64,000 nucleotides of DNA, from positions 1,984,001-2,048,000 of the forward strand of contig NZ_CP083608.1 in assembly GCF_020097135.1 (NCBI RefSeq), written 5' to 3'. A program made the position numbers and the translations under genes. The notes under the pieces are model-generated. The model made no database searches. It was not told the DNA's origin and saw only the letters and a program-made list of their open reading frames with translations. Source of the stretch: Macrococcus armenti (GTDB lineage: Bacteria; Bacillota; Bacilli; Staphylococcales; Staphylococcaceae). Shown piece by piece: positions 8,753-18,053 of the stretch (its first letter is position 1; each line of letters begins with the position of its first letter).

Positions 8753-10318
8753 ATGAAAAAAAATTTAATATTACCATCCGCTTTATTACTTACTATCGCT
8801 CTTGCTTCACAAGCTAATGCAGAAAGCATTCCTCAAAAGTCACTTTCGGAAGTTAAAACTATTACTAGTACGCAAGACATTAAACCCGCATTAAAGATGA
8901 GTCCAATTAATAAGAATGTTAAAGCTAATTTAGATCAATATAAGATTGTAGAAACTAAAAAAGACAAAAAAGGTTTTAAACATTATACTTTAGTTCCTCA
9001 TGTTAATGGAGTTAAAGCTTTAAACTCTGAAATCAAAGTTCATACAGATGCTAAAGGTAACGTAACATTTATTAACGGTGAACTTAACCAAAAGAAACTA
9101 GTACCAACAAATACTGTTACACTTTCTAAGGTGGATGCAGTGACGAAAGCATTTACTGTAACAGACTTCAAACAAAGCGAAGTTAAAAACTTCAAAAACA
9201 AGGATGTCGTTAAGTTCAATAACTTAGTTATTGACCCTATCCTTAACAAATATATTTACAACATTCGTATCATTTACGTATCACCTCGCATTGAAACTTG
9301 GGATGTAAAAGTTGATGCACAAACAGGAGAAATACTTTATAAACGTAACCTTGCAGAATCTGAAAACTTTGCACCTTCAGATAGCGCAATCGGAAACGAC
9401 GGTACACCAGCTGCGGGCCGTGGTGTAAGCACGAAAGGAATGTACAGACCACTTAAGATTTTCAAATCTAATGTAGATAATCGTTTCTGGTTAAGTGACC
9501 AAACAAATCCTACATTAATGGAAACATATGATTTATTCAGTACTGATGTTCAGCGCTGGCAAGTAATGTCGAGCGATAGCACAATTTTCAGAAGTGAAAA
9601 CTTAAAACCAGCTGTAGACGCTCATTATTACGCTAATCAAACTTATAAATACTACAAAGATGTTCACGGACGTGAATCTTATGATGGAAACGGTGCGCCA
9701 TTATATTCTATGGTTCACTACAAGTACAAAGAAAACAATGCATTCTGGACTGGAGAAGCAATGGTATATGGTGACGGAGACGGTAGAGAATTTGGCCCTC
9801 TTTCACAAGCAAACGATATTGTAGCTCATGAACTTACACATGCAATTACATTTAACACAGCAGGTTTAGAGTACGCTTATGAACCAGGCGCATTAAATGA
9901 GAGTTTCTCTGATGTTATGGCATACTTCCTTGATCCAGATTGGTTAATGGGTGAAGATGCTTATACTCCAAATACTCCAGGTGATGCTTTACGTTCATTC
10001 GATAATCCTGAGAAATACGGACAACCTTCTCACTACTCTAAACGTTTCATTTGGCCAAATACAGAAGATGGTGACTTCGGTGCCGTTCACTGGAACTCAG
10101 GTATTCCTAATAAAGCATTCTACAATGTTATTGCAGTTGAAGGTTTATCAGCAGATAAAGCACAACATATTTATTACAAAACATTAGTAGAATACTTGAC
10201 ACCATATTCACAATTTAAAGATTGTAAAGCTGCTTTAATGCGTGCTGCAAGAGATTTATATGGTACAACTGAAGAACAACAAATCAAGAGAGCTTGGGAC
10301 GCAGTAGGCGTTTATTAA
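8753..10318 (+). CDS. secreted M4 (thermolysin-family) metalloprotease, paralogue 1
   Basis: A 521-residue preproprotease of the thermolysin/aureolysin type. It has a signal peptide 1-23 (ASQANA), an FTP-PepSY propeptide to about 210, then the mature enzyme. Zinc ligands are H359 and H363 in HELTH plus E383 in GALNESFSD. E360 is the general base and H446 in GAVHWNSG is the catalytic His. The spacing H363 to E383 equals that of thermolysin. It would be secreted, autoprocess and degrade extracellular or surface proteins. It is first of three tandem paralogues, with an AGGAG site before the ATG, and is followed by a hairpin at 10326 that may attenuate the next gene. All catalytic residues are intact. 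Confidence 0.92.
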   Translation: MKKNLILPSALLLTIALASQANAESIPQKSLSEVKTITSTQDIKPALKMSPINKNVKANLDQYKIVETKKDKKGFKHYTLVPHVNGVKALNSEIKVHTDAKGNVTFINGELNQKKLVPTNTVTLSKVDAVTKAFTVTDFKQSEVKNFKNKDVVKFNNLVIDPILNKYIYNIRIIYVSPRIETWDVKVDAQTGEILYKRNLAESENFAPSDSAIGNDGTPAAGRGVSTKGMYRPLKIFKSNVDNRFWLSDQTNPTLMETYDLFSTDVQRWQVMSSDSTIFRSENLKPAVDAHYYANQTYKYYKDVHGRESYDGNGAPLYSMVHYKYKENNAFWTGEAMVYGDGDGREFGPLSQANDIVAHELTHAITFNTAGLEYAYEPGALNESFSDVMAYFLDPDWLMGEDAYTPNTPGDALRSFDNPEKYGQPSHYSKRFIWPNTEDGDFGAVHWNSGIPNKAFYNVIAVEGLSADKAQHIYYKTLVEYLTPYSQFKDCKAALMRAARDLYGTTEEQQIKRAWDAVGVY

Positions 10319-10325
10319 TACACTT

Positions 10326-10353
10326 AAGGTTGACAGCTTTATGTCAACCTTTT
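10326..10353 (+). terminator. hairpin between protease paralogues 1 and 2
   Basis: A perfect 10-bp stem AAGGTTGACA/TGTCAACCTT with a 6-base loop and a short TTTAT tail lies 8 bases past the first stop. The short T tail suggests a partial terminator or attenuator, since the second gene starts only 24 bases later. Confidence 0.65.
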
Positions 10354-10376
10354 ATCTATGTTAAAAGGAGATATGT

Positions 10377-11909
10377 ATGAAGAAATTTTCAACAGTTTTA
10401 ATTACAACAGCAATACTAACATCAGCTTTTGCAGCAGATGCGCAAGCTGATACTATTACAAAAAAATCTTTAGGTGAAGTCAATATTTCAACGCAAACCC
10501 AAGCTAAGAAACTATTAGAGAACCTACCTGGTAAATTTGAAATCGAAAAATATTCAGATCAATTTCATGTACAAAAAGTAGAAACGGACAATAAAGGCTA
10601 TAAACATTATACGCTTATTCCGAAATACAATAATGTAAAAGCATTAAACAGAGAAGTCAAAGTTCACATTGATAACAATGGTAAAGTTGTATTAATAAAC
10701 GGTGAATTAAATAAGCCTTCTCTTCAACCTAAAAATAATGTAACTTTAACACAACAACAAGCTTTACCCAAAGCTTTTGCTGCAGTTGGCATTAAACACT
10801 CTTTAGCAAGTAACCCTAATGGTGTTAACCCTGTCTTAAAAAACGAATTATCAATCAACGCAGATAAACAATTATATGTTTATGATATTCGTATCTCTAC
10901 AGCTAATCCTGTTGTTTCACATTGGAATATACAAGTTGATGCAGCTACAGGTAATATTGTAGAGAAAAATGATTTACTTTCACACGTAACTACTGGTCGT
11001 GGTATTGGTAATGATGGTGCTTTTAAACCATTATTATTAGAGCAGCAGTCAAATGGCACTTTCGGTCTAAGAAACAAAAAAAATAATACAACAATTGAGA
11101 CATTCGATGGTTTACATACAAACCGTGTAGATCGTATTCTTATGACAGATACAGATAAAATTTTCAAAGATGCAAACCAAAAGTCTGGTGTAGATGCACA
11201 TTTCTACATCAACAAAGTTTATGACTATTATAATAAAGTTCATGGTAGAGATTCCTTTGATAACTACGGTAAAACAATTTTAAATGTAGTACATCATAGA
11301 ACCGACCATAATAATGCTTTCTGGAATGGAACAGCAATGTACTATGGTGACGGTGACGGCATTAAATTCAATCCACTTGCAGGCAGTTTAGATATCGTGG
11401 CACATGAATTTACACATGCTATTACAGATGCTGAAGCAGGTTTAGTTTATCAAAACCAACCTGGTGCAATTAGTGAACATTTAAGTGATGCTTTCGCTTA
11501 CTTTATTGAACCAGATTGGCAAATAGGCGAGAAAGTTTACACGCCAGGAACTAATGGCGACGCTTTAAGAAATATTATGGACCCTTCTATCTCTATTCCT
11601 TCTCAACCAGACCATATGCGTTATTATTTATACTTACCTAACACAACAGAAGGCGATAAAGGTGGAGTTCATTATAATTCAGGAATACTTAATAAAGCAT
11701 TATATAATATGATTGGCGAAGAAGGGTTACCGATTTATAAAGTAGAACAAATTTATTATCGAACAATAAGTAATTATTTAACAGGTACTGCGAAATTTGT
11801 CGACTTAAAACAAGCACTAATTCGTTCAACACGTGACTTATACACTGAAGAAGACGCTCAAAAAGTAAAACGTGCTTTTGATAACGTAGGCATTGAAGAT
11901 TCAATCTAA
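10377..11909 (+). CDS. secreted M4 metalloprotease, paralogue 2
   Basis: A 510-residue paralogue of its neighbours with the same layout: signal peptide 1-24 (ADAQA), FTP-PepSY propeptide to about 205, and an M4 catalytic domain. H343-E344-F-T-H347, E367 in GAISEHLSD and H432 in GGVHYNSG are all present, so it should be active. The HEFTH variant and the altered substrate-cleft residues suggest a specificity differing from paralogue 1. The start follows AAAAGGAG. It is 58 bases after paralogue 1 and 27 bases before paralogue 3 with no terminator in the latter gap, so 2 and 3 are probably co-transcribed. Confidence 0.91.
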   Translation: MKKFSTVLITTAILTSAFAADAQADTITKKSLGEVNISTQTQAKKLLENLPGKFEIEKYSDQFHVQKVETDNKGYKHYTLIPKYNNVKALNREVKVHIDNNGKVVLINGELNKPSLQPKNNVTLTQQQALPKAFAAVGIKHSLASNPNGVNPVLKNELSINADKQLYVYDIRISTANPVVSHWNIQVDAATGNIVEKNDLLSHVTTGRGIGNDGAFKPLLLEQQSNGTFGLRNKKNNTTIETFDGLHTNRVDRILMTDTDKIFKDANQKSGVDAHFYINKVYDYYNKVHGRDSFDNYGKTILNVVHHRTDHNNAFWNGTAMYYGDGDGIKFNPLAGSLDIVAHEFTHAITDAEAGLVYQNQPGAISEHLSDAFAYFIEPDWQIGEKVYTPGTNGDALRNIMDPSISIPSQPDHMRYYLYLPNTTEGDKGGVHYNSGILNKALYNMIGEEGLPIYKVEQIYYRTISNYLTGTAKFVDLKQALIRSTRDLYTEEDAQKVKRAFDNVGIEDSI

Positions 11910-11936
11910 TCTATTTATATATTAAAAGGAGTAATT

Positions 11937-13484
11937 ATGAAAAATATTAAACTATCAATTATTAGTGGTGTTGTACTATCAACAGGATTATTGACAAATA
12001 CTGCATTTGCAAAAGAAGATATTACAGAAACAAACAAAACATTTAACGGTACTGTCAAACAGACCGTTACATCTAAACAAGATATTAAGAAAGCTTTAAA
12101 ACAACTTCCAAAGAAATATGCAATTGTTGAAAATCTTGATAAATATGTAGTGAAAGAAGTCTCAACAGACGAAAAAGGCTTCAAGCACTATACATTAATA
12201 CCAAAAGTTAATAACGTTGAAGTATTAAGTCAAGTCGTTAAAGTTCACGTAAACAAAAACGGTAAAGTTGTCATGGTTAATGGTAATATTGATCAGGAAA
12301 ACATTGTTCCAACAAACCAAGTTAAGATCAATAAAGAAGCTGCGATTGCTAACGCATTTAATGCAATTGGTACATCACAAGTTAAAGTATCTAATATCGA
12401 CAAAAGTTCTCCTATTAATGAAGCTAAACTATATGTTTCTGCTGAAGATAAAAAGTATGTATATCAAATCAACTTATCATATACTTCACCAGAACCTGCA
12501 AACTGGTTCATTACAGTAGATGCTCAAACTGGACAAATCATTAAAAAACAAAACAAATTACGTTCAATGACGAATTATGTCGGGCGTGGTATCGGTGTTA
12601 ATGGTGCCTATAAACCTGTTGGTCTTGTAGAAGATGGTGGTATTTATTACTTAGCAGACTACTCTCAACCTACTAAGTTAGAGACTTATTCTGCTGCTCA
12701 CACGACAACAACTACAAAAGATGTAACAGATACTGATAAGTATTTAAGAGACTTTGCGCAAAGACCTGCAGTAGATGCTGCGTACTACTCAAGAAAAGTA
12801 TATGACTACTATAAAAATGTTCATGGTCGTGAGTCATATGATGGTAATGGAGCTCCTATATATACAATCGTAAATTATGATTCAAACTATAATAACGCTG
12901 CCTGGACTGGTAAAGCGATGATTTATGGTGATGGTGATGGTGAAAAATTCGGTCCATTATCAGCTTCGCTTGATATTACAGCGCATGAATTAACACATGC
13001 TGTTACTGGTGCAACTGCTAAACTTGAATACCATACACAGTCTGGTGCTTTAGATGAACACGTTGCAGATGCATTTGGTTTCTTCGTAGATCCAGAAGAT
13101 TTTTCTATCGCTGAAGACATTTATACTCCAAAGATTCCTAATGATGGTGGATTAAGAAACTTTGATAACCCTGAAGCACAGAATAGACCTGGTCATATGG
13201 ATGAATACTGGGATTTCTTAGCTGATACTGAGGAAGAGGACTGGGGCGGTGTTCACATTAATGCTACAATCCTTAACAAAGCTTTATACTACACGATTCA
13301 TGACGAACAACTTGATGTTAAGAAAGCGGAGAAAATCTATTACAGAGCGCTTACTAACTACTTCACGCCTTGGATTCAATTCACTGATGCAAAACAAGCT
13401 TTAATGCGTGCTGCTCGTGATTTATACACTGAAGAGGATGCTCAAAAGATTAATCGTGGATGGAATAAAGTAGGTATTTACTAA
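11937..13484 (+). CDS. secreted M4 metalloprotease, paralogue 3
   Basis: A 515-residue third M4 protease. The signal peptide is 1-25 (NTAFA), the propeptide reaches about 215, and the catalytic domain carries H350-ELT-H354, E374 in GALDEHVAD and H440 in GGVHINATI. The usual NSG after the catalytic His is NAT here, and the C-lobe has an acidic insertion (DTEEEDWGG), which may change substrate choice or calcium binding. It sits 27 bases after paralogue 2 with its own AAAAGGAG site and ends at a strong terminator. Confidence 0.9.
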   Translation: MKNIKLSIISGVVLSTGLLTNTAFAKEDITETNKTFNGTVKQTVTSKQDIKKALKQLPKKYAIVENLDKYVVKEVSTDEKGFKHYTLIPKVNNVEVLSQVVKVHVNKNGKVVMVNGNIDQENIVPTNQVKINKEAAIANAFNAIGTSQVKVSNIDKSSPINEAKLYVSAEDKKYVYQINLSYTSPEPANWFITVDAQTGQIIKKQNKLRSMTNYVGRGIGVNGAYKPVGLVEDGGIYYLADYSQPTKLETYSAAHTTTTTKDVTDTDKYLRDFAQRPAVDAAYYSRKVYDYYKNVHGRESYDGNGAPIYTIVNYDSNYNNAAWTGKAMIYGDGDGEKFGPLSASLDITAHELTHAVTGATAKLEYHTQSGALDEHVADAFGFFVDPEDFSIAEDIYTPKIPNDGGLRNFDNPEAQNRPGHMDEYWDFLADTEEEDWGGVHINATILNKALYYTIHDEQLDVKKAEKIYYRALTNYFTPWIQFTDAKQALMRAARDLYTEEDAQKINRGWNKVGIY

Positions 13485-13491
13485 ATACTCG

Positions 13492-13530
13492 ATAAACGAA
13501 CTATAAATTTTATAGTTCGTTTATTTTTAT
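13492..13530 (+). terminator. terminator of the M4 protease cluster
   Basis: A 14-bp perfect stem ATAAACGAACTATA/TATAGTTCGTTTAT (13492-13505, 13511-13524) with a 5-base loop is followed by TTTTAT. It separates the proteases from the following glycosyltransferase gene. Confidence 0.85.
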
Positions 13531-13585
13531 AAATAATGTTAAAATATATTAAAATATATTAAATTAATATATTAAGGAGATAATT

Positions 13586-15094
13586 ATGTACTATTTCTTA
13601 GGTATTGCTATTCCACAAAATATCACGGGTGTTGATCGTGCTCAGTATAATAGATTAAAGTTGTTTCAGAAATATGGATTACATGCAAAAATTATTACAA
13701 CTCAATATCATCACCTCGGCTATCAATTCGCAAAACAACACGGATTAGAAAACGATATAATCAATATGTATGACTACTTTCAAAAAACGAAATACATAAA
13801 GTCATACAATCAGTTCGATTTCATTTCATACTGGAAAAATGAAAAAAGTTATCAAGTTGAAGTTTTAAAAAATAAAATCGATGTTAAAGTAAAATATAAT
13901 GGACAAATGGTTATATATGCACGTTTCTTCGATGATAGTTTAACTTCACCTATGTTTATTAATCATTTTAATAGACTAAATCACTTTGTTAAACATGAGG
14001 AGTATGATATACGTGGATTTCTAAGTTCTATTTCTCATTATGCTTATGGAAACAATACTGTATATCAAGAAATCTTTACACCTGACGGTGAAAAAGTCAT
14101 CGAAAAATATTATAGACATAAAGAGAAAGACTTAACACCAACAATTATATTACTCAAAAACAAATTCGGACTATATGATCGTTTTGATAGCGAGAGTGAA
14201 CTTGTAGCACACTTTCTAGAACTAATTACAAATCCAGAAGATGATTACTTTATTATAGACAGGCCTCTTGAAATCGTTCCTGCATACTTAAATATGAAAA
14301 AAAACATACCTAAAGCAGCAGTGGTTATTCATATGCAGCATCTCGGTGAAATTAATCCCGAACATGTTCGTGTTAAATGGCCATATGCTCAATTATTCGA
14401 AAACCTAGATAAATTCGATGCATTAATTACATCAACACAACATCAAAAAGATGATATACATGCTTTTATTGAAGAACGCAGTAACTTATCAAAAATTGAT
14501 ATTCATCATATCCCAGTTGGATATATCAATCCAGAAGAAATTGTTACTGAATTACATCGAAAAAAGGCGAATCGCTTTATTTCTACTTCCAGATATGTTG
14601 AAGGAAAACAGTTAGAAGACCAAATCAGAATAGTACATCGACTTCACGATGACATAGAAGATGTCACTTTGGATTTGTATGGTTTCGGTTCCCAGCATCA
14701 ATATCTCAATGATTTAATTAATGAACTTGGTGCACAAGATTATATTCAGCTTAAAGGTTACACAAATAATACTACAGATGTCTATAAGAGAGCTATTGCT
14801 AGCTTAGTGACGAGTTGCTCTGAAGGATTTGCATTGTCAATTCTAGAGTCTATTGCACATTGTACGCCAGTGTTTTCGTATGATATAAAGTACGGTCCAA
14901 ATGAAATAATTATTGATAATGTAAACGGCAATTTAATCGAATATAATAATTTAGATGAATATTATGAGCAATTAAAAGCATTTTTACTTGATATTGATAA
15001 ACAACAACGTTACTTTGAGCAATGTCCAGAATCAATTGCTAAATATTATGAAGATCAAGTCATTATAAAGTGGAAAGCCTTATTAAATCATTAA
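13586..15094 (+). CDS. GT4-type glycosyltransferase of the TarM/SdgB/GtfA group
   Basis: A 502-residue cytosolic glycosyltransferase with a GT-B fold. The N-terminal half has the beta-rich acceptor-binding region typical of TarM, SdgA/SdgB and GtfA. The C-terminal half has the GT4 donor site: STSRYVEGKQLEDQI, an LDLYGFG segment, then SCSEGFALSILESIAHCTP with the E-x7-E motif. Enzymes of this length add GlcNAc from UDP-GlcNAc to Ser of SD-repeat adhesins (SdgA/B) or to wall teichoic acid (TarM). With three SD-repeat genes nearby, a role in Sdr glycosylation is the likely inference. The start follows AAGGAG; the preceding spacer is very AT-rich. It ends at a terminator shared with gtfB. Confidence 0.8.
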   Translation: MYYFLGIAIPQNITGVDRAQYNRLKLFQKYGLHAKIITTQYHHLGYQFAKQHGLENDIINMYDYFQKTKYIKSYNQFDFISYWKNEKSYQVEVLKNKIDVKVKYNGQMVIYARFFDDSLTSPMFINHFNRLNHFVKHEEYDIRGFLSSISHYAYGNNTVYQEIFTPDGEKVIEKYYRHKEKDLTPTIILLKNKFGLYDRFDSESELVAHFLELITNPEDDYFIIDRPLEIVPAYLNMKKNIPKAAVVIHMQHLGEINPEHVRVKWPYAQLFENLDKFDALITSTQHQKDDIHAFIEERSNLSKIDIHHIPVGYINPEEIVTELHRKKANRFISTSRYVEGKQLEDQIRIVHRLHDDIEDVTLDLYGFGSQHQYLNDLINELGAQDYIQLKGYTNNTTDVYKRAIASLVTSCSEGFALSILESIAHCTPVFSYDIKYGPNEIIIDNVNGNLIEYNNLDEYYEQLKAFLLDIDKQQRYFEQCPESIAKYYEDQVIIKWKALLNH

Positions 15095-15101
15095 ACTAAA
15101 C

Positions 15102-15138
15102 TTAAAAGCCCTAGAGAATTATTCTCTAGGGCTTTTAA
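15102..15138. terminator. bidirectional terminator between convergent glycosyltransferase genes
   Basis: A 17-bp perfect stem TTAAAAGCCCTAGAGAA/TTCTCTAGGGCTTTTAA with a 3-base loop lies between the convergent genes ending at 15094 and 15139. Confidence 0.9.
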
Positions 15139-16458
15139 TTATGCTTTATTAAAGATTTGCTTCACTTCATTTTCATTTACAATATTTGAAGCAACTCGTT
15201 GTTCTATTACTGATTGCTTCAATTTACTCTCATCCTTTAATACTTCTTCGATAGCTTTAATCAGAGCATTAATGTCTTTCTCTTTATATACATTTTCTTT
15301 ATTAATAAATTTCTTATTATGTAACGTATTATCATTACCAAATATTAATAAATTAAAATCGAATGCCATTCTTACAGCATTCATAATTTCATTACCTTGA
15401 TTGATATCCAAATAGATATCACTTGCACCATATAATTTCTTGATTATATCCGGACGTGCATTTGGAAACAGTTTTACATTTTTATATTGTCCTAACTGTA
15501 ATAGTTTTGGTGACATTTCTGTTAAAGCAACAATATTTATCGTAACACCCTCTAATACATCTACCAAATGTTGTATATTATTGATTCTATCTGAATTAGT
15601 TAATATTAATAGTTGATTTGTCTTTTTTACTTCTTTAAAAGTTTTTAATATATAACCAAACTTTAACACTTTATCACTATTTCTTGATAATGCTTTAATT
15701 TTTTCATACTCATTATTATCTGGTATGAGCAAGCTAAATTTTCTACCATTATTTTTCAGAATCTCTTGCATGTTCCCAGGTAATTCTTCACTGATATGTT
15801 CTTGCCAAACGATATATTTCCTTTTATCCGGATTAATATTATATATCGAGACGAGAGGCGTACTTAATGAATTTACTAATATTTCTTTATTAGTTATATT
15901 TAGCTGGCTGTAGAAGTAATTAAGAAATGAATAGTAACTATTAAATATATGTTGATTTCCATCAGTATTCAATAAAACATCATTTGTTATAAAGTTTCTC
16001 GAGTATAATTCTTTACCATCATGTGAAAAATATCTTTTCATCACTCGTTTACGTTGTTTATTGTATAAAGTTTCTGCAAACTTTTTGCCGTACATATCAT
16101 AATGATCAATCCAAACTAAATTGCCAGATTTATCAAACCATTCAACAGCTTTAACGATTCTAAGTCCAACACCTTTTTCATATATAATTTTTGCGCGTTC
16201 TTCATTGCCTTCATATACTTTAGCACTATTGTTATCACCGTATATAAACCAATATTCAGGAATAGGTACTTCGTTGAAAAACATGCCTTTACGTTCAACT
16301 ACTTCATTTTTAGCAAAATATCTATATGGTGTCACCATATTTGTCGGAACAAATCCATCATCTTCTAAAACTATAGTTTGATGTTCAATATTTGACTTTT
16401 CTAGTGTTGATACAATTAATTGTTCATTCGCACCATAGTATTCAAACAAGTTAATCAT
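15139..16458 (-). CDS. gtfB: GtfB-like accessory subunit of the O-GlcNAc transferase
   Basis: The N-terminus MINLFEYYG and the EDDGFVPTNMVTPYRYF segment match GtfB of the streptococcal accessory-Sec adhesin glycosylation systems. GtfB is a catalytically inactive GT-B protein that pairs with GtfA and helps recognise the serine-rich acceptor. The frame opens at 16470, but the ATG at 16458, 7 bases after GAGGTG, gives the canonical N-terminus (439 residues). Its ATGATTAA overlaps the gtfA stop by 8 bases, so the two are translationally coupled. No GT4 E-x7-E donor motif is evident, consistent with a non-catalytic subunit. Confidence 0.85.
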   Translation of the reverse strand: MINLFEYYGANEQLIVSTLEKSNIEHQTIVLEDDGFVPTNMVTPYRYFAKNEVVERKGMFFNEVPIPEYWFIYGDNNSAKVYEGNEERAKIIYEKGVGLRIVKAVEWFDKSGNLVWIDHYDMYGKKFAETLYNKQRKRVMKRYFSHDGKELYSRNFITNDVLLNTDGNQHIFNSYYSFLNYFYSQLNITNKEILVNSLSTPLVSIYNINPDKRKYIVWQEHISEELPGNMQEILKNNGRKFSLLIPDNNEYEKIKALSRNSDKVLKFGYILKTFKEVKKTNQLLILTNSDRINNIQHLVDVLEGVTINIVALTEMSPKLLQLGQYKNVKLFPNARPDIIKKLYGASDIYLDINQGNEIMNAVRMAFDFNLLIFGNDNTLHNKKFINKENVYKEKDINALIKAIEEVLKDESKLKQSVIEQRVASNIVNENEVKQIFNKA

Positions 16459-17953
16459 GTAGCACCTCATCTATCAACTGATTCCACTTTATTATAGTCT
16501 CGTTTTCTAAATAATTTCTCGCAATCCCTAATGAGTTTTGATGGAAATCAATATTATTTTTATTTTTATAAAACTTTATAATTGCGTCAGATAATGCATT
16601 TGAAACTTTTTCAAAGTCCTGATCTGATATATCAAAGGGAATTTTGTATCCATTTTTATTATCGACAATAAATGTAGGATTGCCATAATTCACATCAAAT
16701 CCAATCATTCCTAATCCACTACCTACTGCTTCCATTAGTGTTAATCCAAAACCTTCACTTGTTGAAGCTGATAAAAACAATCTATAATTTTTATAAATAT
16801 TATTTAGTTTTTTATGCCCTTTTAACTTTATATAGTCATGCGCATTATATTTCTTAATAAGCGCTGTAAGTTTGTTTCTTTCGCCACCTTCACCATAAAT
16901 ATCAAATTGTAATTCTGGTATTTCTTTCTTTGCTTTCACTACTGCACTTATAAGCCAGTCAATATGTTTTTCTTGTGCTAATCTTGATGCTGTCATAGCT
17001 GTAAATGGTGTTTTCAAATTCTCCTTCAAGTCTTTCAAGGAACCTACAGGTATTGTATAAATATTTGGCTTTGCATTATAATACTTTTTTAATTGTTTTT
17101 TTAGTATTTCATTTTGGGTATCAGTAGAGACAACAATAAAATCTAAGAGATGACTATGTGATAATAAATAATCATAATGATTATTCCATAAGATATGATT
17201 ATCGTTTGTTAAGCCTTCATTATAGTGTTCAGCATGTATAACTACGCCTACATTTGTATCACTTGTAGCTTTTAATATATCAGCTGCAATTTTTGTAGAC
17301 CTATCTATTAAGAAGATATCATTTTTTGTTAAATTTAGCTGTTCAAGAAAGTATATAATAAATTCATTCTTACTATATAATACCTTGTTATCGAATTTAA
17401 AAATGTTTTGATCTTCCATATATTCTGTATATGCAACTGTCCCATCTTCATTATAAAACTCTCTCATATATCTTTTAGCTTTATTATTTTCAGGAGCATA
17501 ATATTCTGAGTATAGCTTTGTATAGGTAAATACATCTTTTTTTATAACTTTACCACCTACTACATATTCTGCTCTATCTATATAAGGCTCACCTTTTTTC
17601 TTCATAAAACATTTAATATAGTTTTGCTCTCCATCTAATCGCAAAATAAAGTTTTTATCCATTTTCTCTATTTTTTGAACTGGATTTTTCAGACTTTGTT
17701 GGAACTGTTCAATAGTATAAGTAGTTGGTGCAATTTTAATATCCGTGAAATATTGATATAGCCATATGACTTCCTCGTCTTTATACCCCATATTTTCAGT
17801 TAGTGTTTGAATGTTTTCTAAACTAATAAAGTCCAGAAATATATTTTTGAAAGGAATTTCAGATTTTCTAAGCAGCTCTGCTCTGTATTTTTGAGCATAT
17901 TCTACACCACTACTCGCCCAACCTATTCCCATATTCAAATTGTATATTATCAT
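16451..17953 (-). CDS. gtfA: GtfA-like O-GlcNAc transferase catalytic subunit
   Basis: A 500-residue GT4 glycosyltransferase. The N-terminus MIIYNLNMGIGWASSGVEYA and the WLYQYFTDIKIAPT segment are hallmark GtfA sequences. The donor-site half has STSEGFGLTLMEAVGSG with the E-x7-E motif. With GtfB it forms the complex that transfers GlcNAc from UDP-GlcNAc to Ser/Thr of serine-rich repeat adhesins in the cytosol before export. Here no secA2, secY2 or asp genes are visible; instead the pair directly follows an SD-repeat gene (18054-22460) on the same strand, with a terminator in between. The start follows AAGGAG. Function is well supported; substrate is inferred. Confidence 0.88.
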   Translation of the reverse strand: MIIYNLNMGIGWASSGVEYAQKYRAELLRKSEIPFKNIFLDFISLENIQTLTENMGYKDEEVIWLYQYFTDIKIAPTTYTIEQFQQSLKNPVQKIEKMDKNFILRLDGEQNYIKCFMKKKGEPYIDRAEYVVGGKVIKKDVFTYTKLYSEYYAPENNKAKRYMREFYNEDGTVAYTEYMEDQNIFKFDNKVLYSKNEFIIYFLEQLNLTKNDIFLIDRSTKIAADILKATSDTNVGVVIHAEHYNEGLTNDNHILWNNHYDYLLSHSHLLDFIVVSTDTQNEILKKQLKKYYNAKPNIYTIPVGSLKDLKENLKTPFTAMTASRLAQEKHIDWLISAVVKAKKEIPELQFDIYGEGGERNKLTALIKKYNAHDYIKLKGHKKLNNIYKNYRLFLSASTSEGFGLTLMEAVGSGLGMIGFDVNYGNPTFIVDNKNGYKIPFDISDQDFEKVSNALSDAIIKFYKNKNNIDFHQNSLGIARNYLENETIIKWNQLIDEVLHD

Positions 17954-18013
17954 ATTTATCTCCTTTGTTAATTACTATCTATAATTATATAGAAATTAAT
18001 CATCAAATAAAGA

Positions 18014-18043
18014 AAAAAGTAGCTATTTATATAGCTACTTTTT
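18014..18043 (-). terminator. terminator of Sdr-like gene 1
   Basis: A 13-bp perfect stem AAAAAGTAGCTAT/ATAGCTACTTTTT with a 4-base loop lies directly after the stop of the Sdr-like gene and before gtfA. Confidence 0.85.
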
Positions 18044-18053
18044 CATACTTATA

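Noticed and set aside
9040-9452. Minus-strand frames inside the M4 protease genes
   Set aside because: They overlap well-supported protease coding sequence in full, have no ribosome binding site and no recognisable domain.
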